Source: Luteipulveratus flavus
GTDB taxonomy: Bacteria > Actinomycetota > Actinomycetes > Actinomycetales > Dermatophilaceae
NCBI RefSeq assembly: GCF_029439465.1
Contig: NZ_JAROAV010000031.1
Span: 140,094 to 204,093, forward strand
DNA: 64,000 nt
Direction: 5' to 3'
Part shown: positions 28,773 to 38,800 of the stretch, piece after piece
How positions within the stretch are numbered: position 1 is the stretch's first letter
Layout: the number at the start of each line of letters is the position of its first letter
The notes under the pieces: generated by a model
What the model was told of the DNA's origin: nothing
What the model saw: the letters and a program-made list of their open reading frames with translations, nothing else
The model's database searches: none
Position numbers and translations under genes: made by a program

Positions 28773-28806
28773 AGAGGGGCCGGGTTCGCAAGAACCCGGC
28801 CCCTCT
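28773..28806 (+). terminator. Terminator after rho
   Basis: A perfect 15-bp stem AGAGGGGCCGGGTTC with loop GCAA begins 18 bases after the rho stop. The GCAA tetraloop adds stability. It also lies just past the stop of the convergent membrane-protein gene, so it may serve both. Confidence 0.8.
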
Positions 28807-28819
28807 CACGTGCCCCCTC

Positions 28820-29233
28820 TCAGCGCCGTCGACGCCGCCAGGCGATCGCGGCCGGGACCGTGAACGCCCAGAATCCGGATACCGGAACGAGCGCGACGCC
28901 CCAGACGGTGAGACCGACGAGCCCTAGGGACACGTACGCGGGGAGTGGCCCGCGCCGTTCCAGGTCTCGGACGTGGGCCGCGAGCAGAAGCGCGGCGAGC
29001 CCGGCGGTCGCGTACCAGAACGCGGCGGACCGTTCGTCCAGCAGTGCCGGGTCAGCGTCGACCTGTCCGATGACGCCACCGCGGACGATCCCGCTCACGG
29101 CGTCGCCGTAGAGCAGAGGCGTCATCGCGACGTGGACGGCGCCGATGACGGCGAGGGATCGCGCCGCCCACGGCGCGTGGGCCGGCGCCGGAGAGTCCTG
29201 AGCCGGCAGCGGTCGTGAGATGTCGGTGGTCAT
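28820..29233 (-). CDS. Small four-helix membrane protein (possibly DUF6463)
   Basis: A 137-residue protein with four predicted membrane segments: AARSLAVIGAVHVAMTPLLY, AAFWYATAGLAALLLAAHV, AYVSLGLVGLTVWGVALVP and GFWAFTVPAAIAW. It ends in a run of arginines. The pattern recalls the DUF6463 family, but I cannot confirm this. The ATG has GAGGAG at good distance. No function can be given. Confidence 0.7.
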   Translation of the reverse strand: MTTDISRPLPAQDSPAPAHAPWAARSLAVIGAVHVAMTPLLYGDAVSGIVRGGVIGQVDADPALLDERSAAFWYATAGLAALLLAAHVRDLERRGPLPAYVSLGLVGLTVWGVALVPVSGFWAFTVPAAIAWRRRRR

Positions 29234-29346
29234 GACGAGTCTCCTCGGGGTGGGTGGACCCCACCGTGACCGACGGGCACTCGCGGCGGGATCCCCCCGG
29301 GGAGGGGAGGAGCTCGCAAGGACGGGGGAGCCGGAGCCTTCGCGCC

Positions 29347-29400
29347 GGCACAAGGTGGTGCCGGGCACAGGTATGCGTGTGCCCGGCACCACCTCTTGCC
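29347..29400. repeat. 54-bp palindromic 3'-end element, copy 3
   Basis: This is the most symmetrical copy, with 22 of 25 arm bases paired around loop TATG. Its centre GCACAGGTATGCGTGTGC is the same as in copy 4. It ends 7 bases before the amidase stop codon on the minus strand, so it lies directly at the 3' end of that gene. Confidence 0.88.
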
Positions 29401-29406
29401 GGTGCG

Positions 29407-31323
29407 TCAGTCGACGTCGATGTCCGCGACCCTCATGAACGCGACCCGGTGGCCGAGACTCACCTGGACGTAGGGGTCCTTGCCGACGATGTCGATGTGG
29501 TCGCCCGGGGTGGCGAGCGAGAACGTCTTGGCCTTGTAGTAGTCGGTCGGCGGCGCCTCGTCCGACACGACGTACGCCTGGCCGGCCGGCACGGCGTAGA
29601 TCAGCGGGAGGACCGGCTGCACGTCGGCCGGGTTGGTGTACGCGGACGCCTCGGGGTAGCAGCGGCCGTACACCGGCACCGTCGCGCGGCCGGCCTTCGG
29701 GCGGGCGACCTTCGGCGGGCGGACGACCACTCGCGCGGTGGGCCTGGCGGCGGGGTTGTGGAACCACGCCTTGAGCCCGAGGTACCAGATCGCGGTCCAG
29801 TCACCGGCGAGCTCGGCGACGACGAACTCGGTGCCGGCGGTGGCGCGGGCGCTGATGTCGGACACCTCGGTCGAGGCGGGCTGCCCCTTCTGGTGCAGGC
29901 CGATGTCGTTGACCAGCGGTGCGTCCGCTGCCGGTGATCGGCGGAGCGTGACGAAGTTGGTGTCCTTGTCGCCGCACGAGGCCGGCTTGCCGGCCTCGCA
30001 ACCGGTCACCGGCTGCTTGTTGCCCACGAAGCCGGGGACGATCCGGACGACGTCGCCGACCTTCACCGGCCGGGTCGCCGTACCGCGGTTCAGCGGCGCG
30101 CCCATCAGCTCGAAGTAGTGCTCCCAGTCCCAGAAGGGGCCCGGGTCCCAGTGCATGCCGGGGATGTTGGCCGTGGTGACGCCGGGGATCTGGTCGTGGC
30201 CGATGATGTGGGCGCGGTCCATCGGGATGCCGTACTTCCTCGCCAGGTAGCGGACCAGCGTGGCGGAGGTGCGGTACATCGGCTCGGAGAACCACGGGGC
30301 GCCCTGCGCGGCGAAGCCCTCGTGCTCCAGCCCGATCGAGTGCATGTTGAGGTACCAGTTGCCGGCGTGCCAGCCGACATCGCCGGGCACCAGGTGCTGG
30401 GCGATGTGACCGTCGGAGGAGCGCAGCGAGTATTGCCACGAGACGTACGTCGGGTCCTGGACGAGGTCGAGCACCGTCTTCCAGTAGCCCTCGGTGTCGT
30501 GGATGACGATGTGGGTGATCGTCGGCGCGGCCGGCCGACGGGCCAGGTCGTGGTTGCCGTAGTCACCCGGGGCCGGCCCGTACTGCTCGTACGGCGCGGG
30601 GATCCACTCGACGTCCAGGCCGGTCGGCGCGTCGATCGGCCCGGACGGGCGCCTCTCGCCGGCCGCCTGGGACGCGCGCCGGGCGAGCGGGGCGCGCTGG
30701 GTGTCGGTGGAGGAGATCGCGCGCGGCGGGAGGGTGAGGCTGGATCCGTCACCGAGCTCGACGGTCGCACCGGTCCGGATGACCCGCATGGTCTCGTCGG
30801 CGAAGTCCAGCTGTCCCTGGCTCGAGGGCAGGCCGCTCGCCGCGGCGACCGCGGAGTACCAGGTGCCCGGATCGGTGCTCGTACCCGTCGGCCCGCCGGC
30901 GGCGCGCTGCAGCGCGGCCAGGAGGGCTGCGCCCGCACGGATGTTGGTCTCCGGGTCGGTCCGCACCGCCTCCGGCGAGGCCCCGGCGGCCGATGCGGCG
31001 TCGCCCAGGGTGTCGAGGGTGGTGGTCTCCGGCTTGTCGGCACGCGCGCGTGCCTCCTGCGCGGCTGCGCCGTCGATGAGGTGCATCGGGCCGTAGCCGA
31101 GTGAGGCGCTCGGCGTGCCCTCGTGGTGCTGCCAGCGGGTCTGTGCGTACGACACCGCGGCGAGGACGGACGCAGGGACGCCGTACGCGGTCGCGGCCTC
31201 GGTGAAGATCGTGTGCCGGTCGACGGTGACGACCTGAGCCTGGGCCGATGAGGCGATCGCTGCGGTGGCCGGGACGGCCAGGCCGGCGATCAGGAAGTGG
31301 CGGCGGGACAGTGGAGCGCCCAT
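29407..31323 (-). CDS. Tat-exported N-acetylmuramoyl-L-alanine amidase
   Basis: A 638-residue cell-wall hydrolase. The twin-arginine signal is SRRHFLIAGLAVPATAAIASSAQA (6-29). A region at about 35-190 with AYGVPASVLAAVSYAQTRWQ looks like a lysozyme-type fold. An Amidase_2 zinc domain spans about 265-440, with metal histidines likely in HIVIHDTEG, LEHEGF and HIIGHDQIPG. The last 190 residues look like SH3-type repeats (VKVGDVVRIVPGFV). I choose ATG 31323 with AGGAGG upstream; it yields an intact Tat signal. It cleaves the bond between muramic acid and L-alanine. Confidence 0.88.
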   Translation of the reverse strand: MGAPLSRRHFLIAGLAVPATAAIASSAQAQVVTVDRHTIFTEAATAYGVPASVLAAVSYAQTRWQHHEGTPSASLGYGPMHLIDGAAAQEARARADKPETTTLDTLGDAASAAGASPEAVRTDPETNIRAGAALLAALQRAAGGPTGTSTDPGTWYSAVAAASGLPSSQGQLDFADETMRVIRTGATVELGDGSSLTLPPRAISSTDTQRAPLARRASQAAGERRPSGPIDAPTGLDVEWIPAPYEQYGPAPGDYGNHDLARRPAAPTITHIVIHDTEGYWKTVLDLVQDPTYVSWQYSLRSSDGHIAQHLVPGDVGWHAGNWYLNMHSIGLEHEGFAAQGAPWFSEPMYRTSATLVRYLARKYGIPMDRAHIIGHDQIPGVTTANIPGMHWDPGPFWDWEHYFELMGAPLNRGTATRPVKVGDVVRIVPGFVGNKQPVTGCEAGKPASCGDKDTNFVTLRRSPAADAPLVNDIGLHQKGQPASTEVSDISARATAGTEFVVAELAGDWTAIWYLGLKAWFHNPAARPTARVVVRPPKVARPKAGRATVPVYGRCYPEASAYTNPADVQPVLPLIYAVPAGQAYVVSDEAPPTDYYKAKTFSLATPGDHIDIVGKDPYVQVSLGHRVAFMRVADIDVD

Positions 31324-31426
31324 GAATGCCTCCTGTGCGGGGGTGGTGCCCGAAGGACGTGACAAGACCTCACCCTTCCACCTGACTTGCCGGTAAAGGT
31401 TTACTTCGGGTGAGAATTTCGTCTGA

Positions 31427-32287
31427 TCACGCCCGCGGCGGCCCCGACTGCACCCGCCGGCGCAGCTCGGCCACACCGTCCGGGCCGTCCGGCACGTCCC
31501 ACCAGGACTCGACCCACCAGGTCGCGCCGGCGTCCGCCCACTGCTGCGGCGCCCCGTGCACCTCGCCGAAGTCGCCGTGGCTGTCGCCCTCGACGACCAC
31601 GTCGTACCCCTCCCAGGGCAGACCGGCGTCCGCGCGCAGTCGCTGGAGCTCGGTGACGATCGTGCCCAGTGCGTCCAGGGTCAGCCCGGAGCTGCCCTCC
31701 GCGCCGCCGGCCACCGCGGGGAAGACGCCTTGCCAGCGGGCGGCGCGCTCCAGCGACCGCTGCCGCCCGCGGCCGGGGACGTACGCGCCCACGGGCCACA
31801 CGGGCGGGTGGGGCCGCTGCACCGACGGGGGAGGCCCCGCGGGTTCCACCGGCGTCGTGAGGTCGAGCGAGTAGTGCTCGCCGTCGTAGGAGAACGGCTC
31901 GCCCGAGGTCAGCCGGCTGAAGACCTCCAGGCACTCGTCCAGCTTCCGGGCCCGGTCCCGCCGCGGCTCCTCGCCCTCGAACCGGGTCCAGTTGGAGTTC
32001 AGCGCACCCAGGCCGACGCCGAGCGTGACGCGACCCTGCGACACCTGGTCGACCGAGGAGACGAGCGAGGCGAGGTCCCAGGGCCGGTACCGGGACGCGG
32101 GCGTGATCACCGTCCCGAGGCGGATCCGCTGGGTCCGGGCGGCGGCGGCGGCCAGCTGGACCCAGGCGTCGCGGCGCCAGACGCCCTCCCAGGAGAAGAC
32201 GGCGTCCCAGCCGTGCTCCTCCCCGAGCTCGGCGAGCTCGATGAACTCCAGCTCGGAGGCGAACGGGACCACGAAGCCGTATCTCAT
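31427..32287 (-). CDS. LLM-class flavin-dependent oxidoreductase
   Basis: A 286-residue luciferase-like TIM-barrel protein. The N-terminal MRYGFVVPFASELEFIELAELGEEHGWDAVFSWE and LGTVITPASRYRPWDLASLVSSVDQVSQGRVTLGVGLG match the flavin or F420 class. Members oxidise varied substrates, so the substrate here is unknown. It faces rpmE across a 184-base divergent region. TAGCGT lies six bases before the ATG, so its message may be leaderless. Confidence 0.88.
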   Translation of the reverse strand: MRYGFVVPFASELEFIELAELGEEHGWDAVFSWEGVWRRDAWVQLAAAAARTQRIRLGTVITPASRYRPWDLASLVSSVDQVSQGRVTLGVGLGALNSNWTRFEGEEPRRDRARKLDECLEVFSRLTSGEPFSYDGEHYSLDLTTPVEPAGPPPSVQRPHPPVWPVGAYVPGRGRQRSLERAARWQGVFPAVAGGAEGSSGLTLDALGTIVTELQRLRADAGLPWEGYDVVVEGDSHGDFGEVHGAPQQWADAGATWWVESWWDVPDGPDGVAELRRRVQSGPPRA

Positions 32288-32293
32288 GCCGGC

Positions 32294-32299
32294 ACGCTA
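32294..32299 (-). promoter_or_regulatory. -10 hexamer TAGCGT for a leaderless transcript
   Basis: On the minus strand TAGCGT fits TANNNT and ends six bases before the ATG of the oxidoreductase. No ribosome site is present between them. Confidence 0.5.
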
Positions 32300-32340
32300 C
32301 GGCTGCCCACCGACAGGGCGCTTGATCCGCGTTGCCCTCC

Positions 32341-32366
32341 GGAATAGCCGGCCATCGGCCGCCGTT
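32341..32366 (+). promoter_or_regulatory. SigR-type promoter of rpmE
   Basis: GGAAT (32341-32345) and GTT (32364-32366) are separated by exactly 18 bases, the consensus of the thiol-stress sigma factor SigR/SigH. Streptomyces rpmE is a known SigR target, which supports the reading. The leader would be about 100 bases. A weaker housekeeping-like CAGAAT follows at 32391-32396. Confidence 0.65.
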
Positions 32367-32471
32367 TGGACGAGTGGTCTGCCGGTCTGGCAGAATCGAA
32401 CGCTGGTCACCGGTTCACGCCCCGCCTCAGCGACGGCGACCCGGAGACATCCCGACAGCTAGGAGAAGCCC

Positions 32472-32687
32472 GTGAAGAAGGACCTTCACCCCTCGTACGG
32501 CGAGACCGCGGTCACCTGCACCTGCGGCGCGTCGTTCACCACCAAGAGCACTGCTGAGAGCGGCCGCATCAGCGTCGAGGTCTGCTCGCAGTGCCACCCG
32601 TTCTACACCGGCAAGCAGAAGATCCTCGACACCGGTGGTCGCGTCGCTCGCTTCCAGGAGCGCTACGGCAAGAAGGCCGCCAAGTAG
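32472..32687 (+). CDS. rpmE: 50S ribosomal protein L31, zinc-binding form
   Basis: A 71-residue ribosomal protein with MKKDLHPSY at the N terminus. Four zinc-ligand cysteines are visible in TCTCGASF (16, 18) and [13 protein letters not shown] (37, 40), marking the C+ form. Zinc-free paralogues replace it under zinc starvation in many actinobacteria; none is in the window. The GTG has AGGAGAA upstream. A stem-loop directly follows. Confidence 0.97.
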   Translation: MKKDLHPSYGETAVTCTCGASFTTKSTAESGRISVEVCSQCHPFYTGKQKILDTGGRVARFQERYGKKAAK

Positions 32688-32696
32688 CACTCCCGC

Positions 32697-32730
32697 ACAC
32701 CGGCTCTGTCCTTCTGGGCAGGGCCGGTGT
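32697..32730 (+). terminator. Terminator between rpmE and prfA
   Basis: A 15-bp stem (ACACCGGCTCTGTCC against its complement with two G-U pairs) with loop TTCT starts nine bases after the rpmE stop and is followed by TCTGTTCT. It would separate rpmE from prfA-prmC, perhaps partially. Confidence 0.7.
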
Positions 32731-32784
32731 TCTGTTCTCAGTCACGCCGCGCGGCCCGGCTGCGCCGAAGAAGGGGATCGCCCG

Positions 32785-33867
32785 ATGCTGGAGTCAGCAC
32801 AGGCCATCGTCGACGAGCACGCCGACCTGGAGCGGCAGCTGGCCGACCCGGCCGTTCACGCCGACCCCGGGGCGCTGCGTCGCCTCAACAAGAGGTACGC
32901 CGCGATCGCTCCCACCGTCGCGGCGTTCCACGCCTGGAGCGGGGCCCGCGACGACCTGGAGGCCGCGCGTGAGCTAGCCACCGAGGACGCCGGCTTCGCC
33001 GAGGAGGTCCCGGCGCTGGAGGCCCGCGTCGCCGAGACCGAGGAACGGCTGCGTCGGCTGCTGCTGCCCCGTGACGAGGACGACGACCGGGACGTGATCC
33101 TCGAGGTCAAGGCGGGTGAGGGCGGCGAGGAGTCCGCGCTGTTCGCCGGCGACCTCACCCGGATGTACCTGCGCTTCGCCGAGCGCGCGGGCTGGAAGGC
33201 CGACATCGTCGATGCCACCGATTCCGACCTCGGTGGTTACAAGGATGTCCGCGTCGCCATCAAGGCCAAGGGCTCGGCCGAGCCTGGCAGCGCGCCGTGG
33301 GCACGGCTGAAGTACGAGGGCGGCGTGCACCGCGTCCAGCGGGTCCCGGTCACCGAGTCCCAGGGCCGAATCCACACCTCGGCCGTCGGCGTGCTCGTCA
33401 CCCCGGAGATCGAGGAGGACGACGAGATCGAGTTCGGTCCGAACGACCTCAAGATCGACGTCTACCGCTCCTCGGGCCCCGGCGGTCAGTCGGTCAACAC
33501 GACCGACTCCGCGGTCCGGATCACGCACCTGCCGACCGGTGTCGTCGTCTCCTGCCAGAACGAGAAGTCGCAGCTGCAGAACAAGGAGTCGGCGATGCGG
33601 GTGCTCAAGGCGCGCCTGCGGCAGATGCAGATCGAGGAGCGCGAGGCCCAGGCGTCCGCCGCCCGCCGCTCCCAGGTGCGCACCGTCGACCGCTCGGAGC
33701 GGATCCGGACGTACAACTTCCCGGAGAACCGCATCGCCGACCACCGCACCGGTTACAAGGCGTACAACCTGGACACCGTGCTGGACGGTGAGCTGGGACC
33801 GGTGATCGACTCGGCCGTCGCCGCGGACGAGGCCGCCCGGATGGCAGCCGTCGCCGATGGCTCCTGA
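32785..33867 (+). CDS. prfA: Peptide chain release factor 1
   Basis: A 360-residue factor that reads UAA and UAG. The catalytic GGQ is in [18 protein letters not shown] near residue 237. The upstream domain has [17 protein letters not shown], and the decoding region precedes GGQ as usual. The ATG at 32785 gives [12 protein letters not shown], the family N terminus, with AAGGGG upstream. It overlaps prmC, which modifies its GGQ glutamine. Confidence 0.97.
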   Translation: MLESAQAIVDEHADLERQLADPAVHADPGALRRLNKRYAAIAPTVAAFHAWSGARDDLEAARELATEDAGFAEEVPALEARVAETEERLRRLLLPRDEDDDRDVILEVKAGEGGEESALFAGDLTRMYLRFAERAGWKADIVDATDSDLGGYKDVRVAIKAKGSAEPGSAPWARLKYEGGVHRVQRVPVTESQGRIHTSAVGVLVTPEIEEDDEIEFGPNDLKIDVYRSSGPGGQSVNTTDSAVRITHLPTGVVVSCQNEKSQLQNKESAMRVLKARLRQMQIEEREAQASAARRSQVRTVDRSERIRTYNFPENRIADHRTGYKAYNLDTVLDGELGPVIDSAVAADEAARMAAVADGS

Positions 33868-34765
33868 CGATCCTCCCCCCGTCCCGTCCACACCGGAGCG
33901 CGCGACGTCAGGTCGGTCGTCGGGGATGATCCGTACGGCGGCCGCCCGGCTGGCCGAGGCGGGCGTCGGCTCGCCGGAGCACGACGCCCTGGCGCTGCTC
34001 GCCCACGCCTGGGGACGCAGCGTCTCGGACGTCCGCCACGCGATGGTGATGGGCCGGGAGCCCGAGCCGGAGGTTGTCGAGCGGTTCACCGACATGGTGG
34101 ACCAGCGGGCCGACCGCGTCCCCCTGCAGCACCTGACGGGGGTGGCGGGCTTCCGCGGGCTCGAGCTCGCGGTCGGGCCCGGCGTCTTCGTCCCCCGGCC
34201 GGAGACCGAGCTGCTCGTCGACCTGGTGCTCGACGGCCTCGCGCCCGGCGCCCTGGTCGTCGACCTGTGCACGGGCTCCGGCGCCGTCCCGCTCGCGGTC
34301 AAGCACGAGCGACCCGACGTCGAGGCGTACGCCGTCGAGCTGGACCCGCTCGCGTTCGCCTGGGCCGAGCGCAACCGCGAGCGGCTCGGCCTGGACGTCG
34401 AGATGCGTTGCGGCGCAGCCCAGTCGGCCTTCCCCGAGCTGGACACCATGGTCGACGTCGTCGTGAGCAACCCGCCGTACATCCCGGTCGGCATGGAGCC
34501 GGTCGACCCGGAGGTACGCGACCACGACCCCGAGGTCGCCCTCTACGGGGGGAGCGAGGACGGCTTGCGGATCCCGCTGGAGGTCGCGGCGCGCGCGTGG
34601 CAGCTGCTCCCGCCTGGCGGCCGGCTCGTCATGGAGCACGCCGACGTGCAGGGAGACTCGTTGCCGTCCGCACTTCGGAGGGCGGGCTGGCGCGACGTCG
34701 CGGACCACCGCGACCTGACCGGCAGGCCGCGGGCCGTCACGGCACGTCGGGGACAGCGCGGCTGA
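33857..34765 (+). CDS. prmC: Release-factor glutamine N5-methyltransferase
   Basis: A 302-residue SAM-dependent methyltransferase that methylates the glutamine of the GGQ motif in release factors. SAM-binding [20 protein letters not shown] and the catalytic NPPYIP are visible, with an N-terminal helical domain ([14 protein letters not shown]). The ATG overlaps prfA by 11 bases. An in-frame ATG at 33926 (MIRTAAARL) is closer to the family start, so the first 23 residues may not be translated. Confidence 0.95.
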   Translation: MAPDDPPPVPSTPERATSGRSSGMIRTAAARLAEAGVGSPEHDALALLAHAWGRSVSDVRHAMVMGREPEPEVVERFTDMVDQRADRVPLQHLTGVAGFRGLELAVGPGVFVPRPETELLVDLVLDGLAPGALVVDLCTGSGAVPLAVKHERPDVEAYAVELDPLAFAWAERNRERLGLDVEMRCGAAQSAFPELDTMVDVVVSNPPYIPVGMEPVDPEVRDHDPEVALYGGSEDGLRIPLEVAARAWQLLPPGGRLVMEHADVQGDSLPSALRRAGWRDVADHRDLTGRPRAVTARRGQRG

Positions 34766-34773
34766 GCGCGGCC

Positions 34774-35766
34774 TCAGATCCGGCGCGCCGAGCGGAACCC
34801 TCTGGCGTACAGGCCGGTCCCGTCCAGCAGGGAAGCGCCTTTGTAGTCACCCATGGTCGGGCCGTCGATCGACTTGCGGCTGGAGACGAACCGGCGCCGA
34901 CCGCTGTCGTCGAGGCCGAGGTAGATCGCCACGTGGTTGATGATGCCGTCGAACTCCGCCGTCGTGTCGGTGTCGTTGTCGGTGTCGAAGAACAGGAGGT
35001 CGCCGGGGGCGAGCGCACGCAGGTCGGTCGGGCGCACGCCGGTGTCCGGGATGAGGAGGGCGCCCGGGGCGAAGGCGGCCATGTCGCGAGAGCGGCGGGG
35101 CAGGCCGGGGCCGGCCTTGTAGCTGCTCAGCAGGGGGTACCCGAGCCGGCGACCGAGGAGGAGCCGGACGTAGCCGGAGCAGTCCACGGCGCCGTACCGG
35201 TCCGATCCACCGGTCCGTGTCACCCCGTCGACGTACGTCCAGCTGGTGCCGAGGTAGTCCTCGACGTCCGAGCCCTCGATGCGGTCGTCCAGGGTCAGGG
35301 GCCCGTACGAGGCGTTGCCGCGGTAGCGCAGGCCGCTGTCGTCCGTCGCGTCGGACGCGCCCGCGACGTACTGCATCGCCATGGCGAGCAGATCGGGGCC
35401 GAGGTTGATGCGTTGGCGATCCAGCCACGAGCCGACCCAGCTGCTGGACGTGGAGGACTGCGTCCACGTGTAGGGCGCCAGCCGCACCCAGGTCGAGTGG
35501 CGGACCACCGCGGTCACGCCGGGCTCGGTGAACGTCCGGGCGCGCCCCTTCAGCGCGACCGTGCGCGCACCGTCGGTGAAGGTCGCGACGACCACGCCGT
35601 CGAGCAGTGCGTCAGTGCGGTCCGGCCCGCTGCGGCGAACCCACTGGTAGCGCGTCCCGAGCCCGATGGCCGGGAGGACGGCGGCACCGGCCAGAGCGCT
35701 CGCTCCCGCGAGGCCGAGAAGGGCGCGACGGCTGGGGCGACGGACGACGGCACGCGATGCGGGCAT
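34774..35766 (-). CDS. Exported NlpC/P60 cell-wall peptidase
   Basis: A 330-residue protein with a Tat-like signal (RRPSRRALLGLAGASALAGAAVL, 9-31). Residues about 45-150 look like SH3-type domains. A C-terminal NlpC/P60 domain has catalytic Cys196 in GAVDCSGYVRLLLG and His278 in INHVAIYLG. Such enzymes cut peptide cross-links of peptidoglycan. It is convergent with prmC with only 8 bases between stops. It opens a block of genes not found here in relatives. Confidence 0.88.
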   Translation of the reverse strand: MPASRAVVRRPSRRALLGLAGASALAGAAVLPAIGLGTRYQWVRRSGPDRTDALLDGVVVATFTDGARTVALKGRARTFTEPGVTAVVRHSTWVRLAPYTWTQSSTSSSWVGSWLDRQRINLGPDLLAMAMQYVAGASDATDDSGLRYRGNASYGPLTLDDRIEGSDVEDYLGTSWTYVDGVTRTGGSDRYGAVDCSGYVRLLLGRRLGYPLLSSYKAGPGLPRRSRDMAAFAPGALLIPDTGVRPTDLRALAPGDLLFFDTDNDTDTTAEFDGIINHVAIYLGLDDSGRRRFVSSRKSIDGPTMGDYKGASLLDGTGLYARGFRSARRI

Positions 35767-35896
35767 GGCTGACTCCGAGGTGTGCGAGTGACGGGATCTC
35801 GAACGTCAACTCCATGGTCACGCCGATGGACCCCGGCGGAGCACCCCGAAGCGTTCACGTTCGGTCAAGGCAAGGCAGGCCGAGGTTATGGGCAGG

Positions 35897-38800
35897 TCAA
35901 CATCCGCGCAACCGAATCGTGACGAGCTCGAACGGACGGAGCTGCAGCCGGACGTTCTCGCCCGTCACCTCGCGGACGGCACGTCGCTCGACCTCCCGCT
36001 CCAGCAGGTCGGTCTCCACCGCGTCCGCGAGCTCGAAACCGGCTCGCAGAGTGCCGGTCGCGCGAGAGCCGTACGCCTCGTACAGCCGCACGACGACGTC
36101 GCCGGAACGGTCGGCCGCGAGCTTGACGGCCTCGACGACGATCGCGGGCTCGTCGACGGTCAGCACGGGTTCAGGCGCTCGGACGCCGGTCACGCGGCGC
36201 AGCGGGAGGTTGATCCGGTAGCCCTCGGCCACCGCGTCCGCCACCGACGACCCGGGCCGGATGCTGTACCGCATCCGGTGCCGGCCGGTGTCGGCGTCCG
36301 GGTCGGGGAACTGCGGCGCGCGCAGCAGCGAGAGCCGGACCTGGGTGGCGACGCCGTCGGCCGTGACGATGCGCTGGATGTCGTGGCCGTACGTCGCGTC
36401 GTTGGCGACCGCCACGCCGTACCCGGTCTCGCCCACGTGCACCCACCGGTGGGCGCAGGTCTCGAACCGGGCGGCGTCCCAGGAGGTGTTCTGGTGGATC
36501 GGCCGGTGGACGTGCCCGAACTGGATCTCCGAGGTCGCCCGCTCCGCGAGCACGTCCACGGGGACGGCGACCTTGAGCAGCCGCTGGCGCTCGTGCCAGT
36601 CGATGGTGAGGTCGACCTCGACCGCGCGACCGTCCGGGCTGAGCGAGATCCGTTGCCGCACGGTGGATTCGGAGATCGAGCGGGTCACGACCACGGCGTC
36701 GTCCTCGATCGTGACCGTCGCGTCGGAGCGCAGCTCGATCTCGTTGCGGCGGTAGTGGTCGTTGACGTCCCAGGCGTCCCACTGGTTCGGGATGTCCTCG
36801 AAGAGCTGCAACCGGTTCGCGGTGGTGTCGGCGGGCAGCACCTCGCGATCGGCGAGCAGGTCGAGCACGGACGTGAGCTCGCCGCGTCCGTCGACGCGTA
36901 CCCGCAGCGCGTCCCCGACGAGCACGGCACCGCGACCGTCCGAGGTCACCGTCGCGCTGCTGCGCGCCGAGGTGCCTGTCGTGCCCCCGAGCGCCGGCAC
37001 GCCGGCGATGTCGTACGGCCCGGCGTTGGTGATGATCTGCGAATCGCCTTCTTCAAGAACGGCTTTCAGCGACTCGTCGATGATCGTCTCGACGGCGGAC
37101 TCGACCTCGGCGTAGTTACGCTCGGCCTCCTCGTGCACCCAGCTGATGGAGGATCCCGGCAGGATGTCGTGGAACTGGTTGAGCAGCACCACCCGCCACA
37201 GCCGCTGCAGCTCGTCGTACGGGTAGTCGTGGCCGGCGCGCACCGCCGCCAGGGTCGCCCACAGCTCGGCCTCGCGGAGCAGGTGCTCGCTGCGCCGGTT
37301 GCCCCGTTTGGTGCGCGCCTGCGAGGTGTACGTGCCGCGGTGGTACTCCAGGTACAGCTCGCCCGACCAGACCGGCGGTGACGGGTAGTCGGCCTCGGCC
37401 CGCTCGAAGAACTGCCGCGGACTGCCGAGCGTGACCCGCGGCGCACCCTCCAGGTCGGCCTGCCGATGTGCGGCCGCGAGCATCTCGCGCGTCGGGCCAC
37501 CACCCCCGTCGCCCCAGCCGAACGGCACCAGCGAGAGGTTGGTCCGCCCCTTCTCCCGGAACTGCCGCTCCGCACGCCGCAGGTCACGAGCGGACAGGTC
37601 GGAGGTGTAGGTGTCCACCGGGGGGAAGTGGGTGAAGACCCGCGTGCCGTCGATGCCCTCCCAGTGGAAGGTGTGGTGCGGCATCCGGTTGGTGTCGTTC
37701 CAGGAGATCTTCTGCGTCAGGAAGTACGTGGAGCCGGACGCCCGGACCAGCTGGGGGAGCGCGGCGGAGTAGCCGAACGAGTCGGGCAACCACACCTCGC
37801 TGGTGTCGATCCCGAAGTGCTCCAGGAAGAACAGCTTGCCCTCGACCAGCTGGCGGGCCAGTGCCTCACCTCCGGGCAGGTTGGTGTCCGACTCGACCCA
37901 CATGCCGCCGACGGGGACGAAGCGGCCCTCCACCGCGCGCGTACGGATCCGCTCGAACAGCTCCGGGTAGGTGAGGCGGATCCACTCCAGCTGCTGCGCC
38001 GACGAGCACGCGAACACCAGGTCGGCGTCCTCGTCCATCAGGTCCAGGACGTTGGAGAAGGTCCGGGCGCACTTGCGGACGGTCTCGCGGGTCGGCCACA
38101 ACCAGGCGGAGTCGATGTGGGCGTGACCGGTGGCGACGACCTGGTGGGCGCTCGCCACCGCCGGCGAGGCGAGCGCCCCTTCGAGCGCCTTGCGCCCGGC
38201 CGGTGCGGTGGAGGCGAGGTCGCGCGGGTCGACGGCGTCGAGCATGCGGTCCAGCGCGGCCTCGATCCCGGCCACGCGCGGCGAGTCGGACGGCAGCTCG
38301 TCGAGGTACCCCGCGAGCACCTGGACGTCCTGGGTGAGCTCCCAGACGGGCACGTCCAGCAGGACCAGGTCGAGGCTGCGCAGCTCGTACAGCGGCGCCC
38401 GCCCGGCGGTCGCCTTCGACCCGAGCGGCGTCGGGATGAACCAGCCGTTCTCGGGCACGTACGGGTTCGCTGCCGCCTCGACGTAGAAGTCGACGGTCCG
38501 CCCGTCGGGTGTGATGCCGTGCCGGGGAACCCACGCGTTGAGCGGCTCGATGCCCTTGATGATCCGACCGTCGGCGTCGTACGCCGTCGCCTCGGCCTGG
38601 AAGCCGGGACCGGCTGCGTTGAAGCCGAGGTCGACGAGCGCCTCGACACGGGAGTCGGCGCGCTCGCTCCAGCCCTCCGGCAGCGTCCCGGTGACGTGGA
38701 ACCACGTGGTGCCCCAGGGAGAGCCCCACTGCGACTCGGCCCCGGCACCGGCGACGAACGGGACGAACTCGGCGACCACGGCCTCGGCGAACGGCACGGG

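Noticed and set aside
28820..29767. A longer 315-codon reading of the small membrane protein
   Set aside because: The extension upstream of ATG 29233 crosses the palindromic repeat and the end of the amidase gene; ATG 29233 has a proper ribosome site.
31392..31404. GTAAAGGTTTAC palindrome upstream of the amidase as an operator
   Set aside because: Twelve bases only, with no match to a regulator I can name. It may be chance.
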